A stretch of DNA of 64,000 nucleotides from Stenotrophomonas sp. UBA2629 (GTDB lineage: Bacteria > Pseudomonadota > Gammaproteobacteria > Xanthomonadales > Xanthomonadaceae). The notes beneath the pieces were generated by a model, which did not search any database, was not told the DNA's origin, and saw only the letters and a list, made by a program, of their open reading frames with translations. The DNA lies in contig DEOB01000005.1 in assembly GCA_002359895.1 (NCBI GenBank), forward strand, positions 29,488-93,487, given 5' to 3'. Shown here in pieces: positions 51,176 through 59,950 of this stretch; within the stretch, counting starts at the first letter, position 1; each line of letters opens with the position of its first letter. A program made the translations under genes and the position numbers.

Positions 51176-54100
51176 ATGCGTTCATTCAAGTTGTTGCCGC
51201 TTGCAAGCGCTATCCGCGGCGGTTTGGCAGTTGTGGCCTTGTGCGCCACGGTTCCGGTGTTTGCAGCACCGCCGCAGTTCGATCTTGATGCGGGCAGCAT
51301 CGAGGATGTACTTCCGGAGTTTGCCCGGCAGGCAGGCATCCAGATCATTGCTCCAGCACATTCCAGCGTGCAGGGGCGCACCGCCGTTGCGCAGCTCAAG
51401 GGGCAGATGGACGCCCGCCAAGCGCTGGGAAAGCTGCTTGAGGGTACTGGCCTGACCGTAGCCTCCGATGATGGCCGCACCATCACCCTGCGCGCCGCAT
51501 CGCCGATGCTGGCCTCGCTGGGGGGTATGGGCGGGATGGGCCTGGTGCAGGCGGCACAAGTGGAACCCGCGCCGAGCGAAGAGGCGCCGGCCGCCAATCC
51601 GAATGTGAGCACGCTGGACCAGATCACCGTGGTCGGCAGCCAGATCAAGGGCAGCAAATCGGCGGCGATTCTGCCGGTTGCCACCCTGCAGACAGAACAG
51701 ATTGAAGCCACCGGTGCGGTTTCTGGCGATGAGTTGTATCGCTCGATTCCGCAGATGGGTGATGTGTCCTTCAGCGGCACCAATGGCGGTAACAGCTCCA
51801 ACTACGCCCGTGGCGACATCGCCTCGGTGAACCTGCGCGGCCTGGGTGTCGGCAATACGTTGCTGCTGATCAATGGCCGCCGCACGGTGGTGCACCCGAT
51901 GAGCCAGGCCGACGGTAATCTGGTGCCGGTGCTGACCTACAACGCCAATGCGGTGCCGGTTTCCAACTTGCAGCGAGTGGAAGTGCTGCTTGACGGCGCG
52001 GCGGCCATCTACGGCACCGATGCGGTGGCCGGCGTAGTCAACAACGTGCTGCGCGATGACATGGACGGCGGCACCATCAGTGTGCAGAAGGGTTTTGGTG
52101 AAGGCACCAACCTGAGCGATGTCGGCGTCAACGGCATGTGGGGGAAGAATTCCGAAGACCTGCGGTCCAACATCACCGTCGCTTTCAATTACTACAACAC
52201 CACCGGCCTGAATTCACTGGACCAGGACTGGACCCGCAATGGCAACCGCGCCGACGACTTCGCCGGTACGCCGTTTGAAGGCCTGGCCGGTGTGGACAAC
52301 CGCAACACCAACAGCCCGTGGGGCAACTTCACCGCCGTTGGTCCGCGCGTGTCGAAAAATGGCACTTGGTTGACCACTGCTGCCGGTGCGTTCCATGTGC
52401 AGCCGACCAGCAACAGTGGTTGCGGTGCGACCATTGGTGATGACGTGTGTGTGCAGTCCGGCAGCAAGGCAACCTCGGGTGCCGATGCCAACCTGCGCGA
52501 TAACCAGCAGTCGCAGTACCCGTTGTCGATCAGCCCGGACGTGCGCCGTCTCAATCTGTTTGTCACCGGCAAGCATGATTTTGACAACGGCGTCTCGTTC
52601 TTCAGCGAAGCCGGCATCTACAACTCGCGTGCGTACAGCCTGCAGAGCGGTGTGAACACCATCACCGCGTTGCCGATGACGGTGTCCGCGAACAACTACT
52701 GGAACCCGTTCGGCGCGATGTACCTGCCGGATGGTTCGCTCAATCCCAATCGTCTGCAGGGGTTGAACATCGGCCCGGATGGCCTGCCGGTGACGATCAC
52801 CAGCTACCGTTTCGAGCGGCCGACCCGCATCGAAGTGAATAACACACAGGTGCGCGCGTTGGCCGGCCTGCGTGGCTTCCACTACGGTTTTGACTGGGAA
52901 AGCGCCGCGCTGTACTCCAAGGCCAAGGTCAAGGACACGCAGGACGCAGTGAGCATGTCGTTGTTCCAGCAGGCGCTGGCCAACCCGACGGCTTCGGCCT
53001 ACAACCCGTTCTGTGGTGGCTGTAACGATTGGGACAAGCTGGACCAGTTCTTCTACAAGGCCAAGCGCCAGGCGCAGACCGAGCTGTTCCTGTGGGACTT
53101 CAAGGTTTCGCGCCCGGACCTGTTCAAAACCTGGGCGGGCGATGTGGGCATGGCAGCGGGTTTCGAGGTGCGTCACGAAACCCAGCGCGATGACCGCGAT
53201 GCGCGCGTGGATGGTTCGGTGACCTTTACCGACGCCATCACCGGTGTGGCATATCCGAGTGACATGTACGGTGTCAGCCCGACGCCGGATACCTATGGCT
53301 CGCGCACCGTTGCCGGTCTGTTCGCTGAGTTTTCGGTGCCGTTGGTGTCGCCGGAGATGAACGTACCGCTGGTTCGTTCGCTTGACCTGCAGGTTGCCGG
53401 TCGTGCCGAGCGTTACAACGATTTCGGCAATGTCGCCAAGCCGAAGCTGGCCTTGGGCTGGCAGATTTTCGACGGGCTGACCCTGCGTTCGTCGTGGGCC
53501 AAGGGCTTCCGCGCGCCGAACCTTGAGCAGATCAACGCCACGGTGGTGAGCCGTTCCAACAACCGCACCGATTACATCCAGTGCGAGGCTGACGTGCGTA
53601 CGGGCGCGCAGGCATCCATCAACGGTTGTGGCGGTTATACCTATTCGACCACGGCGCGTCGTTCCGGCAACCCGAATCTGAAGCCGGAAACCTCCACCAA
53701 CACCAGCGCCGGCCTGGTCTTCCAGCCGCGTTTCATCCCCGAGAACTACGGCCGCTTCACCTTTGCCGTGGATTACTACAAGTACGAGCAGGAAGGCATC
53801 ATCGGCCTGTTCGGCGAGGGCAATGCGCTGATCCTGGATTACATGCTGCGTCAGCAGGGCGGCAGCAATTCGGCCGTGGTGCGCGCCGATGCCACCAGTG
53901 ACGAGATCGCGCGTTTTGCCGGCACCGGTTTGACCCCGGCGGGCAAGGTGCTTTACGTCACCGACCAGTACGTCAACCTGGAGCCGCAGACGTTGCGTGG
54001 TGTGGACCTCAACTTTGGCTGGAATTCGCCGGAAACCGCAATCGGTCGTTTTGATGTCTCGGTGACCGGTACGCACCTGATCGAGTTCTACCGCCAGCGT

Positions 54101-54532
54101 TCGCCGGCGCTGCAGGCGCTGGAAGATGCCAAGGCGGCAGGTTTGGTCGATCCGTCCATCCGCATCACCGGCGGTGGCGACCTGATCGGCAACGGCGGCA
54201 ACCCGGAATGGAAGTGGTCCGGCACGCTCACCTGGCGTTACCAGCAGCTGTCCGTGGGCGCCACCGCGCGCTACGCCAGTTCCTACGTCGAGAACAGCCT
54301 GACGCTTGCCGACGGCACGCCGTGGACGGTCAAGTCGCAGACGCTGGCCAACGCGTTCGTGAAATACGAGTTCGAGCGTGCGGGTTGGCTGGACAAGGTC
54401 TCGGTGAAGCTGGGTGCCAACAATCTGGCCAACAAGCGTCCGCCGGTGTCCGACGATTCATTCGGCTATCCGTCCGGCGTGTATCAGGCCAATCCGCGTT
54501 ACTGGTACCTCAACGTGACCAAGGCGTTCTGA
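51176..54532 (+). CDS. TonB-dependent receptor with STN signalling domain
   Basis: The protein has about 1118 residues. A signal peptide (VVALCATVPVFA) is followed by an STN domain (FDLDAGSIEDVLPEFARQAG, about 40-110) that passes signals to a FecR anti-sigma factor. A linker with a TonB-box-like DQITVVGS, the plug (about 165-300) and a large beta-barrel ending in an aromatic F come next. ATG 51176 is preferred; an in-frame ATG 17 codons upstream is possible. It heads an operon with fecI- and fecR-like genes and two hydrolases, so it probably imports and senses their substrate. Confidence 0.92.
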   Translation: MRSFKLLPLASAIRGGLAVVALCATVPVFAAPPQFDLDAGSIEDVLPEFARQAGIQIIAPAHSSVQGRTAVAQLKGQMDARQALGKLLEGTGLTVASDDGRTITLRAASPMLASLGGMGGMGLVQAAQVEPAPSEEAPAANPNVSTLDQITVVGSQIKGSKSAAILPVATLQTEQIEATGAVSGDELYRSIPQMGDVSFSGTNGGNSSNYARGDIASVNLRGLGVGNTLLLINGRRTVVHPMSQADGNLVPVLTYNANAVPVSNLQRVEVLLDGAAAIYGTDAVAGVVNNVLRDDMDGGTISVQKGFGEGTNLSDVGVNGMWGKNSEDLRSNITVAFNYYNTTGLNSLDQDWTRNGNRADDFAGTPFEGLAGVDNRNTNSPWGNFTAVGPRVSKNGTWLTTAAGAFHVQPTSNSGCGATIGDDVCVQSGSKATSGADANLRDNQQSQYPLSISPDVRRLNLFVTGKHDFDNGVSFFSEAGIYNSRAYSLQSGVNTITALPMTVSANNYWNPFGAMYLPDGSLNPNRLQGLNIGPDGLPVTITSYRFERPTRIEVNNTQVRALAGLRGFHYGFDWESAALYSKAKVKDTQDAVSMSLFQQALANPTASAYNPFCGGCNDWDKLDQFFYKAKRQAQTELFLWDFKVSRPDLFKTWAGDVGMAAGFEVRHETQRDDRDARVDGSVTFTDAITGVAYPSDMYGVSPTPDTYGSRTVAGLFAEFSVPLVSPEMNVPLVRSLDLQVAGRAERYNDFGNVAKPKLALGWQIFDGLTLRSSWAKGFRAPNLEQINATVVSRSNNRTDYIQCEADVRTGAQASINGCGGYTYSTTARRSGNPNLKPETSTNTSAGLVFQPRFIPENYGRFTFAVDYYKYEQEGIIGLFGEGNALILDYMLRQQGGSNSAVVRADATSDEIARFAGTGLTPAGKVLYVTDQYVNLEPQTLRGVDLNFGWNSPETAIGRFDVSVTGTHLIEFYRQRSPALQALEDAKAAGLVDPSIRITGGGDLIGNGGNPEWKWSGTLTWRYQQLSVGATARYASSYVENSLTLADGTPWTVKSQTLANAFVKYEFERAGWLDKVSVKLGANNLANKRPPVSDDSFGYPSGVYQANPRYWYLNVTKAF

Positions 54533-54593
54533 TGAAAGCAGCTGTTGCAAGCACCAGCGCCCGTCATGAAACGGGCTCGCCGGGAGCGTCGCC

Positions 54594-55181
54594 ATGAAGG
54601 CGGCGCAGGCGAAAGAACGCGCGCTGTGGCTGGCCGAGCATGTATTGCCATGTGAGCCCGCGCTGCGCGACTGGCTGCAGCGCCGTTTGTCGGTGCGGCA
54701 GGACGCTGATGACGTGATCCAGGAGACCTACGCAATCCTGGCGGCCATGGCGGACGTTTCTCACGTCCGCCAGCCACGTGCTTACGTGTATTCGGTGGCG
54801 CAGTCGGTGGTGTTGCAGCAGTTGCGGCGTGCGCAGGTGGTGTCGATTGAAGCCGTCGCCGAGATCGACCGCGTTGCCATCGTTGGCGACGAGGCCTGCC
54901 CGGAGCGCACGGCCTCGTCGCGCCAGGAGTTGGCGCGCATCGGTGCACTGATCGAAAGCCTGCCCGACAAGTGTCGGCAGGCATTCGTGCTGCGCCGTGT
55001 TGAAGGGTATTCACAGCGCGAGATAGCGCAGCGGATGCAGATCAGCGAGAACACCGTTGAGAAACACATCTGCAAAGGTATTCGGGTATTGATGGAAGCG
55101 ATGAAGCGCGATGACAACGGGACGGAGCAGGGCAAGGACCAGCCTGATGCAGGAGAAAAATGGCATGCGCGCAGACGCTGA
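54594..55181 (+). CDS. ECF sigma factor, FecI-like
   Basis: The protein has 195 residues. Region 2 (DADDVIQETYAILAAM) and region 4 (LPDKCRQAFVLRRVEGYSQREIAQRMQISENTVEKHI, ending in the FecI-like NTVEKH) are both present without extra domains. It lies 61 bp after the TonB receptor gene and overlaps the anti-sigma gene by 17 bp. It would direct RNA polymerase to the receptor operon when the ligand is bound. Confidence 0.9.
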   Translation: MKAAQAKERALWLAEHVLPCEPALRDWLQRRLSVRQDADDVIQETYAILAAMADVSHVRQPRAYVYSVAQSVVLQQLRRAQVVSIEAVAEIDRVAIVGDEACPERTASSRQELARIGALIESLPDKCRQAFVLRRVEGYSQREIAQRMQISENTVEKHICKGIRVLMEAMKRDDNGTEQGKDQPDAGEKWHARRR

Positions 55182-56172
55182 TAATACGATTGACGACATT
55201 GCTGCGGCATGGGTGGCGCGGGAGGATCGTGCACCCTTGGCCGACGAGGCTGCCGCCGAACGCGATGTGTGGCTGCAGGCCGACACTCGGCACTATGGTG
55301 CCTATGCCCGCGCCCATGCAGTGCTGGCACGTACCGGCCGCGCACGCGCGTTGTCGGCTGGCGACATGGACCGTGCGTTCACCGCACAGGTGCCGGTGCG
55401 GAAAGTGCGTCGGTTGTTCAGATGGGCGGCGGGCATGGCGGCGATGATCAGCCTGCTGGCCATCGGCGTACACCAGCATGATGACGGTGCCGACTACTAC
55501 GCCACACGCAAAGGCGAGATCCTGCGCGTGCCCTTGCAGGATGGCTCGGCAATGACGCTGGATTCGGACTCACAGGTGCGCGTGAGTTACAGCGACAAAC
55601 GTCGTGACATTCAGTTGCTGCAAGGTGAAGCGCTGTTTGATGTCGCCAAGAACCCCGGACGTCCGTTCGTGGTGCGCGCCGATGAAACCGACGTGACCGC
55701 GGTGGGCACCAGCTTTGCGGTGAGCCTCACCGAGCGCCGCAGTGGCGGGGTGGAAGTGTTGGTCCGCGAAGGCGTGGTGGATGTGGCCGATGTGCAGGGT
55801 GCGGTTGCACCTACGCGTTTGGTTGCCAACTACCGCGCGTTGGCCAACCGCAGCCACGGCATCCGCATCGAGCCGGTGCTCACGGAAGATCTGCAGCAGC
55901 AGTTGGCGTGGCGCGAAGGAATGTTGTCGTTCAACGGCGACACCTTGTCGGTCGCGGCGGCGCAGTTCATGCGCTACAGCGACACACGCATTGTTATTGA
56001 TGACCCCCTGGTGGGCAGCCAACGCATCGTTGGGTTGTACTCGGCCAGCGATCCATTGGGCTTCGCTCGCAGCGTCGCGTTGAGCCTGGGGTTGGTGGTT
56101 GAGCAGAAGGCCAATGAAGTACGCCTGCGCTCGCCGGACGCCGCGCCGCACATGGCGCGGTCCATGCAATGA
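55165..56172 (+). CDS. FecR-type anti-sigma factor / regulator
   Basis: The protein has 335 residues. The cytoplasmic N-terminal domain (DUF4880-like, WVAREDRAPLADEAAAERDVW) binds the sigma factor. One membrane helix (WAAGMAAMISLLAIGV, about 90-106) follows, then the periplasmic FecR domain (GEILRVPLQDGSAMTLDSDS) and a C-terminal STN-interacting region. ATG 55165 is chosen because AGGAGA (55151-55156) is correctly spaced; upstream ATG 55147 overlaps that site. It overlaps the next gene by four bases. Confidence 0.9.
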   Translation: MRADADNTIDDIAAAWVAREDRAPLADEAAAERDVWLQADTRHYGAYARAHAVLARTGRARALSAGDMDRAFTAQVPVRKVRRLFRWAAGMAAMISLLAIGVHQHDDGADYYATRKGEILRVPLQDGSAMTLDSDSQVRVSYSDKRRDIQLLQGEALFDVAKNPGRPFVVRADETDVTAVGTSFAVSLTERRSGGVEVLVREGVVDVADVQGAVAPTRLVANYRALANRSHGIRIEPVLTEDLQQQLAWREGMLSFNGDTLSVAAAQFMRYSDTRIVIDDPLVGSQRIVGLYSASDPLGFARSVALSLGLVVEQKANEVRLRSPDAAPHMARSMQ

Positions 56173-58001
56173 GACTGGAAATGAACATGCACAACAAGAA
56201 TGGGCGCGCGCGCAAGCTGGCGTTGATGACCGCACTGCTGCTGGCCACCGGGCAGGCCAGCGTGGTGGCGCAGGCGACTGACACGCAGCCGCTGCTGATC
56301 CGCGATGCGATGGTATTTGACGGCACCGGCCGGGCGGCCTATCCGGCAAACGTGCTGGTGGAAGAGGGCAAGATTGCAGCGATCGGCACGGATGTGGTCG
56401 CGCCGAAGGGCGCGCGCGTGGTCAATGCCCGTGGACAAGCACTGCTGCCGGGTCTGCTCGATCTTCATACGCATTGGACGCCGAATGCCGTGCCGTCGGC
56501 GCTGCCGCTGGTGGCCAATCTCTACATGGCGGCGGGCGTGACCACGGTCAGTGATTTCCACGAGCCACCGGAAGCCTATGCGCCGCGCCGGGAGTGGTTG
56601 GCCAGCATCGCCGCGCCGGAGGTGAAATTTGCAGCGCGCATGAGCACGCCGCTCGGCCACGGTGCGGACTGGGGTGATGAAAACACCACCCGTTGGGTAA
56701 ATTCGCCCGCATCGGCACGCGCCGGTGTGCAGGCTGTTGCAGCCTACAAGCCGGATTTCATCAAGGCGTTCACCGATGGCTGGCGCTATTCCAATGCAGC
56801 GGACAACAGCAGCATGGACGAGGAAACCCTCACTGCGCTGGTGGATGAAGCACACAAGTTCGGCTTGAAGGTGTTCACCCATACCGTGATGGTCAAGCGT
56901 GGCAAGTCTGCTGCACGTGCCGGTGTGGATGTGATTGCGCACAGCGTGCAGGACGGCCCGGTTGACGCCGAGCTGATCGAACTGATGCGCACGCATGGCA
57001 CCGCTTATGCACCGTCGCTGGCGGTGTATCTGCCTGAACGGGTAGATGGAAGTGGCCGTGCGAACGGTAAGCCGGATGTGCTGCGCCAGCGTGAGCAGAA
57101 TTTCGCCAACGCACTGGGCAACGTCAAGGCGCTGCACGATGCAGGTATTCCTGTGGTCGTAGGTACCGACGCCGGTATGACCGGTACGCCGCATGGCACT
57201 TCAACGCTGCGTGAGCTGGAGCTGCTGGTGCAGGCGGGCTTGACTGCTGACGAAGCGCTGATCGCCGGCACCGCGCACAGTGCCAAAGCGCTGGGGGTTG
57301 ATGATCGCGGCACCATTGAAGTGGGCAAGCGTGCCGATCTGCTGTTGGTGAAGGGTGAGCCTTGGGCGCGCATCAGCGATATCCGCAACACCCAGCAGGT
57401 GTATGTGGCTGGGCGGCAGGTGCATGGCAAGGGTGCGGTGTTGCCTGCAGGTAATCGCGCAACCGCTCTGCCGGCACTTCCGGTAGCTGCGTTGGTGGAT
57501 GATTTCGAGCGCGACAATGGGCGCACCGCACTGGATACCCTGCGCATTGACGAGGCCGACGGTGGCAACGACCGCACCGTGCAGGTGACCGAAGTTGTCG
57601 CACGCGAGACCGGTGGCAAAGCACTGGCCACACAGGCCAAGCTTTCCAGCAAGGAGAGCGCATTCGCGGCAGCCATTCTGCCCTTGAGCCGTGGCTCGGT
57701 GGCGCCGGTGGACGCACGTGCCTACCGTGGCGTCCGTTTTGAACTGCGCGGCAGTTCACCGGAGCTGCGCCTGGAAGTGCGTGCATTGAACAATCGCCGG
57801 TTCACCGCGCCGCTGCAGGCCCAAGCGCAGTGGCACACGGTCGAGATTCCTTTCAGCGCATTGCAGGGGCAGCCACCGTATCGCGCCAAAGCCCCCATTG
57901 CCGAATGGAAGGGTAATGACCTGCAGCAGCTGGTGTTCTCCGCAGGTGGCGAGCCGGGTGGCAAAGTCTGGTTCGAGATCGACAACGTCACCTTCTATTG
58001 A
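56169..58001 (+). CDS. exported amidohydrolase with C-terminal CIA30-like domain
   Basis: The protein has 610 residues. A signal peptide (LALMTALLLATGQASVVAQA) is followed by a metal-dependent amidohydrolase barrel (about 35-425) with the metal motif DLHTHW, later HTVMVKRG, IAHSVQDG and VGTDAGMTG. The C-terminal ~150 residues (FELRGSSPELRLEVRALNN, FSALQG, WFEIDNVTFY) look like a CIA30/galactose-binding-like beta domain. The barrel resembles imidazolonepropionase-like hydrolases. It is predicted periplasmic. ATG 56169 overlaps fecR (ATGA). Substrate unknown, probably an amide- or cyclic-amide-containing compound taken up by the receptor. Confidence 0.85.
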   Translation: MRLEMNMHNKNGRARKLALMTALLLATGQASVVAQATDTQPLLIRDAMVFDGTGRAAYPANVLVEEGKIAAIGTDVVAPKGARVVNARGQALLPGLLDLHTHWTPNAVPSALPLVANLYMAAGVTTVSDFHEPPEAYAPRREWLASIAAPEVKFAARMSTPLGHGADWGDENTTRWVNSPASARAGVQAVAAYKPDFIKAFTDGWRYSNAADNSSMDEETLTALVDEAHKFGLKVFTHTVMVKRGKSAARAGVDVIAHSVQDGPVDAELIELMRTHGTAYAPSLAVYLPERVDGSGRANGKPDVLRQREQNFANALGNVKALHDAGIPVVVGTDAGMTGTPHGTSTLRELELLVQAGLTADEALIAGTAHSAKALGVDDRGTIEVGKRADLLLVKGEPWARISDIRNTQQVYVAGRQVHGKGAVLPAGNRATALPALPVAALVDDFERDNGRTALDTLRIDEADGGNDRTVQVTEVVARETGGKALATQAKLSSKESAFAAAILPLSRGSVAPVDARAYRGVRFELRGSSPELRLEVRALNNRRFTAPLQAQAQWHTVEIPFSALQGQPPYRAKAPIAEWKGNDLQQLVFSAGGEPGGKVWFEIDNVTFY

Positions 58002-58020
58002 GTCATACCGAGGCTTGCTG

Positions 58021-59466
58021 ATGAAACCCTCCGCACTGTGCGTCGCCCTGTTGGGCTGTCTGCTGTCCGCCAACAGCGCTTGGGGCGCACAGGGCGATAT
58101 CGTTGCCACGTTGGACGCCTATGCCACACGCCAGGCCGAGGTAGGGAACGCGTTGTGGCAGCACCCGGAGCTGGGCTATCTGGAGACGGAGTCCTCCGCG
58201 TTGCTGCAGCAGGAGCTGCGTGAGGCCGGGTTCCGCATACAGGCTGGAGTCGCCGGCATGCCGACCGCTTTTGTCGCCAGCTTCGGCACGCGCGGCAAGG
58301 GCCCGGTGATTGGCTTGTTGGCTGAGATGGATGCCTTGCCTGGCATGTCGCAGGCTGCTGAGCCGATCAAGACCGCAATTGAAGGCACAGATGCCGGCCA
58401 AGCCTGCGGTCACAATCTGTTTGGCGCCGCATCGGTAGGCGCTGCGCGCGCAATCGCACAGTGGCTGAAAGACACTGGCAACGAAGGTGAGGTGCGGCTT
58501 TACGGCACGCCGGCAGAGGAGGGCGGTTCGGGCAAGGTGTACATGACCAAGGCGGGGCTGTTCAAAGACGTGGACGTGATGCTGCATTGGCATCCCTCCG
58601 CCGACAATTCCGCCGCGCAGGGCACCACGCTGGCCAACACCAGCGGCAAGTTCCGTTTCCATGGACGCGCCGCGCATGCCGCCATCGCACCAGAGCGTGG
58701 CCGCTCCGCATTGGATGGTGTTGAAGCGTTCAACCATATGGCCAACCTGATGCGCGAGCACGTGCCCGACGGCACCCGCATTCATTACGTCATCAGCAAT
58801 GGCGGTGCCGCACCCAACGTGGTGCCGGATGCGGCCGAAGCGTATTACTACGTGCGCCATACCGATCCTGCGGTGGTGCGCGATGTGTTTGAGCGCCTGT
58901 ACAAAGCCGCCGAAGGCGCCGCGATGGGCACCGGCACCACGGTGGATTTCGAGCAGACCGGTGGTGTGTTCTCACTGCTGCCCAATGACACGCTGGGGCA
59001 GGTAATGCAGGCGGCGCTGCAGCAGGTTGGCGGCGTGAATTACAGCCCGGTCGAGCTGAGCTTCGCCCAGCGCATGCAGCAGACATTGGAGAAGCGTCCG
59101 GCGCTGGATACCGCCGTGCAACTGCAGCCCTATCGTGCCGACATGGCAGGCAGCGCGTCCACCGATGTCGGTGACGTCAGCTGGAACGTTCCCACCGCCG
59201 GCCTGAGTACCGCCACCTGGGTGCCGGGCACGCCCGCCCACAGTTGGCAGGCAGTGGCGGCGTCGGGCATGTCCATCGGCGACAAAGGCGCGTTGAATGC
59301 AGCAAAGGTAATGGCCTTGGCCGCGGTGCAACTGATGCAGTCACCAGAAACCGTGCGTAAAGCCAAGCAGGAGTTCGATGAGCGGCGCGGCGCGGACTTC
59401 CGCTACCAGCCGCTGCTGCAGCGGGATACACCACCGTTGGATTACAGGCGCAAAGCGGACAAATAA
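58021..59466 (+). CDS. exported M20 amidohydrolase, AbgB-like
   Basis: The protein has 481 residues, including a signal peptide (LCVALLGCLLSANSAWGA). The M20D peptidase core has the family motifs QHPELGYLETES, GLLAEMDALPGM, ACGHNLFGAAS, GTPAEEGGSGK and STDVGDVSWNVPT. It is closest in appearance to the p-aminobenzoyl-glutamate hydrolase subunit AbgB, but the exported form is unusual for that group. It lies 19 bp behind the amidohydrolase, so both probably act on the same imported or periplasmic amide, releasing an amino acid. It is the last gene of the operon. Confidence 0.87.
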   Translation: MKPSALCVALLGCLLSANSAWGAQGDIVATLDAYATRQAEVGNALWQHPELGYLETESSALLQQELREAGFRIQAGVAGMPTAFVASFGTRGKGPVIGLLAEMDALPGMSQAAEPIKTAIEGTDAGQACGHNLFGAASVGAARAIAQWLKDTGNEGEVRLYGTPAEEGGSGKVYMTKAGLFKDVDVMLHWHPSADNSAAQGTTLANTSGKFRFHGRAAHAAIAPERGRSALDGVEAFNHMANLMREHVPDGTRIHYVISNGGAAPNVVPDAAEAYYYVRHTDPAVVRDVFERLYKAAEGAAMGTGTTVDFEQTGGVFSLLPNDTLGQVMQAALQQVGGVNYSPVELSFAQRMQQTLEKRPALDTAVQLQPYRADMAGSASTDVGDVSWNVPTAGLSTATWVPGTPAHSWQAVAASGMSIGDKGALNAAKVMALAAVQLMQSPETVRKAKQEFDERRGADFRYQPLLQRDTPPLDYRRKADK

Positions 59467-59612
59467 CCGGATCGAGGAGCTCACAACAACCTCGCGCCCA
59501 TTCCGATCTGGCGTTACATCGGGCAGTCTCGAACATCCGTGCTTTCAGGCGCACCCGACAAAGGTGCGGCCCAACCGCGTGGTCAGCTGGCGGATCCTGT
59601 GCTCTGCGACGG

Positions 59613-59642
59613 TTGGCGCGCGCCGAAAACGCGCGCTATGAT
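59613..59642 (+). promoter_or_regulatory. tRNA-Ala(CGC) promoter with inverted repeat in the spacer
   Basis: TTGGCG (59613-59618) and TATGAT (59637-59642) flank an 18-nt spacer. A perfect 7-bp inverted repeat, GCGCGCG (59616-59622), loop CCGAAAA, CGCGCGC (59630-59636), runs up to the -10 box. It is the same design as 18687-18715 but with a different arm sequence. Confidence 0.7.
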
Positions 59643-59655
59643 CGGCTCACCGCGT

Positions 59656-59731
<76 letters not shown>

Positions 59732-59742
59732 ATTCCTGATTC

Positions 59743-59774
59743 ATCCCGCCATAGGCTTGCACCTATGGCGGGAT
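59743..59774 (+). terminator. perfect 13-bp hairpin after tRNA-Ala
   Basis: ATCCCGCCATAGG (59743-59755) and CCTATGGCGGGAT (59762-59774) around CTTGCA, followed by ATTTGT. It probably marks the 3' end or a processing site of the tRNA transcript; the T tract is short. Confidence 0.6.
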
Positions 59775-59803
59775 ATTTGTCGCCTTGCAGGTGGCAGGTA
59801 AAA

Positions 59804-59840
59804 CAAACGCCCGGTGCTCAGCATCGGGCGTTTGCTTTTT
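59804..59840. terminator. bidirectional terminator, tRNA / chemoreceptor
   Basis: CAAACGCCCG and CGGGCGTTTG form the outer stem, with TGC/GCA inside, followed by CTTTTT on the plus strand and TTTT on the minus strand. It can end both the tRNA-Ala transcript and the convergent chemoreceptor mRNA. Confidence 0.85.
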
Positions 59841-59950
59841 CAGGCGACTGACGGGCTTCCTTGCCCGGCAGCCTTTAAGGCTCTCGCGCTTTGCTGGCTG
59901 ATCCCTTTGCCATCAATGGAGCGATGTTGGGTATTCCGTCCTGGAGCGCC

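Noticed and set aside
52214..54076. 620-codon open frame opposite the TonB receptor
   Set aside because: Antisense shadow of a clear receptor gene.
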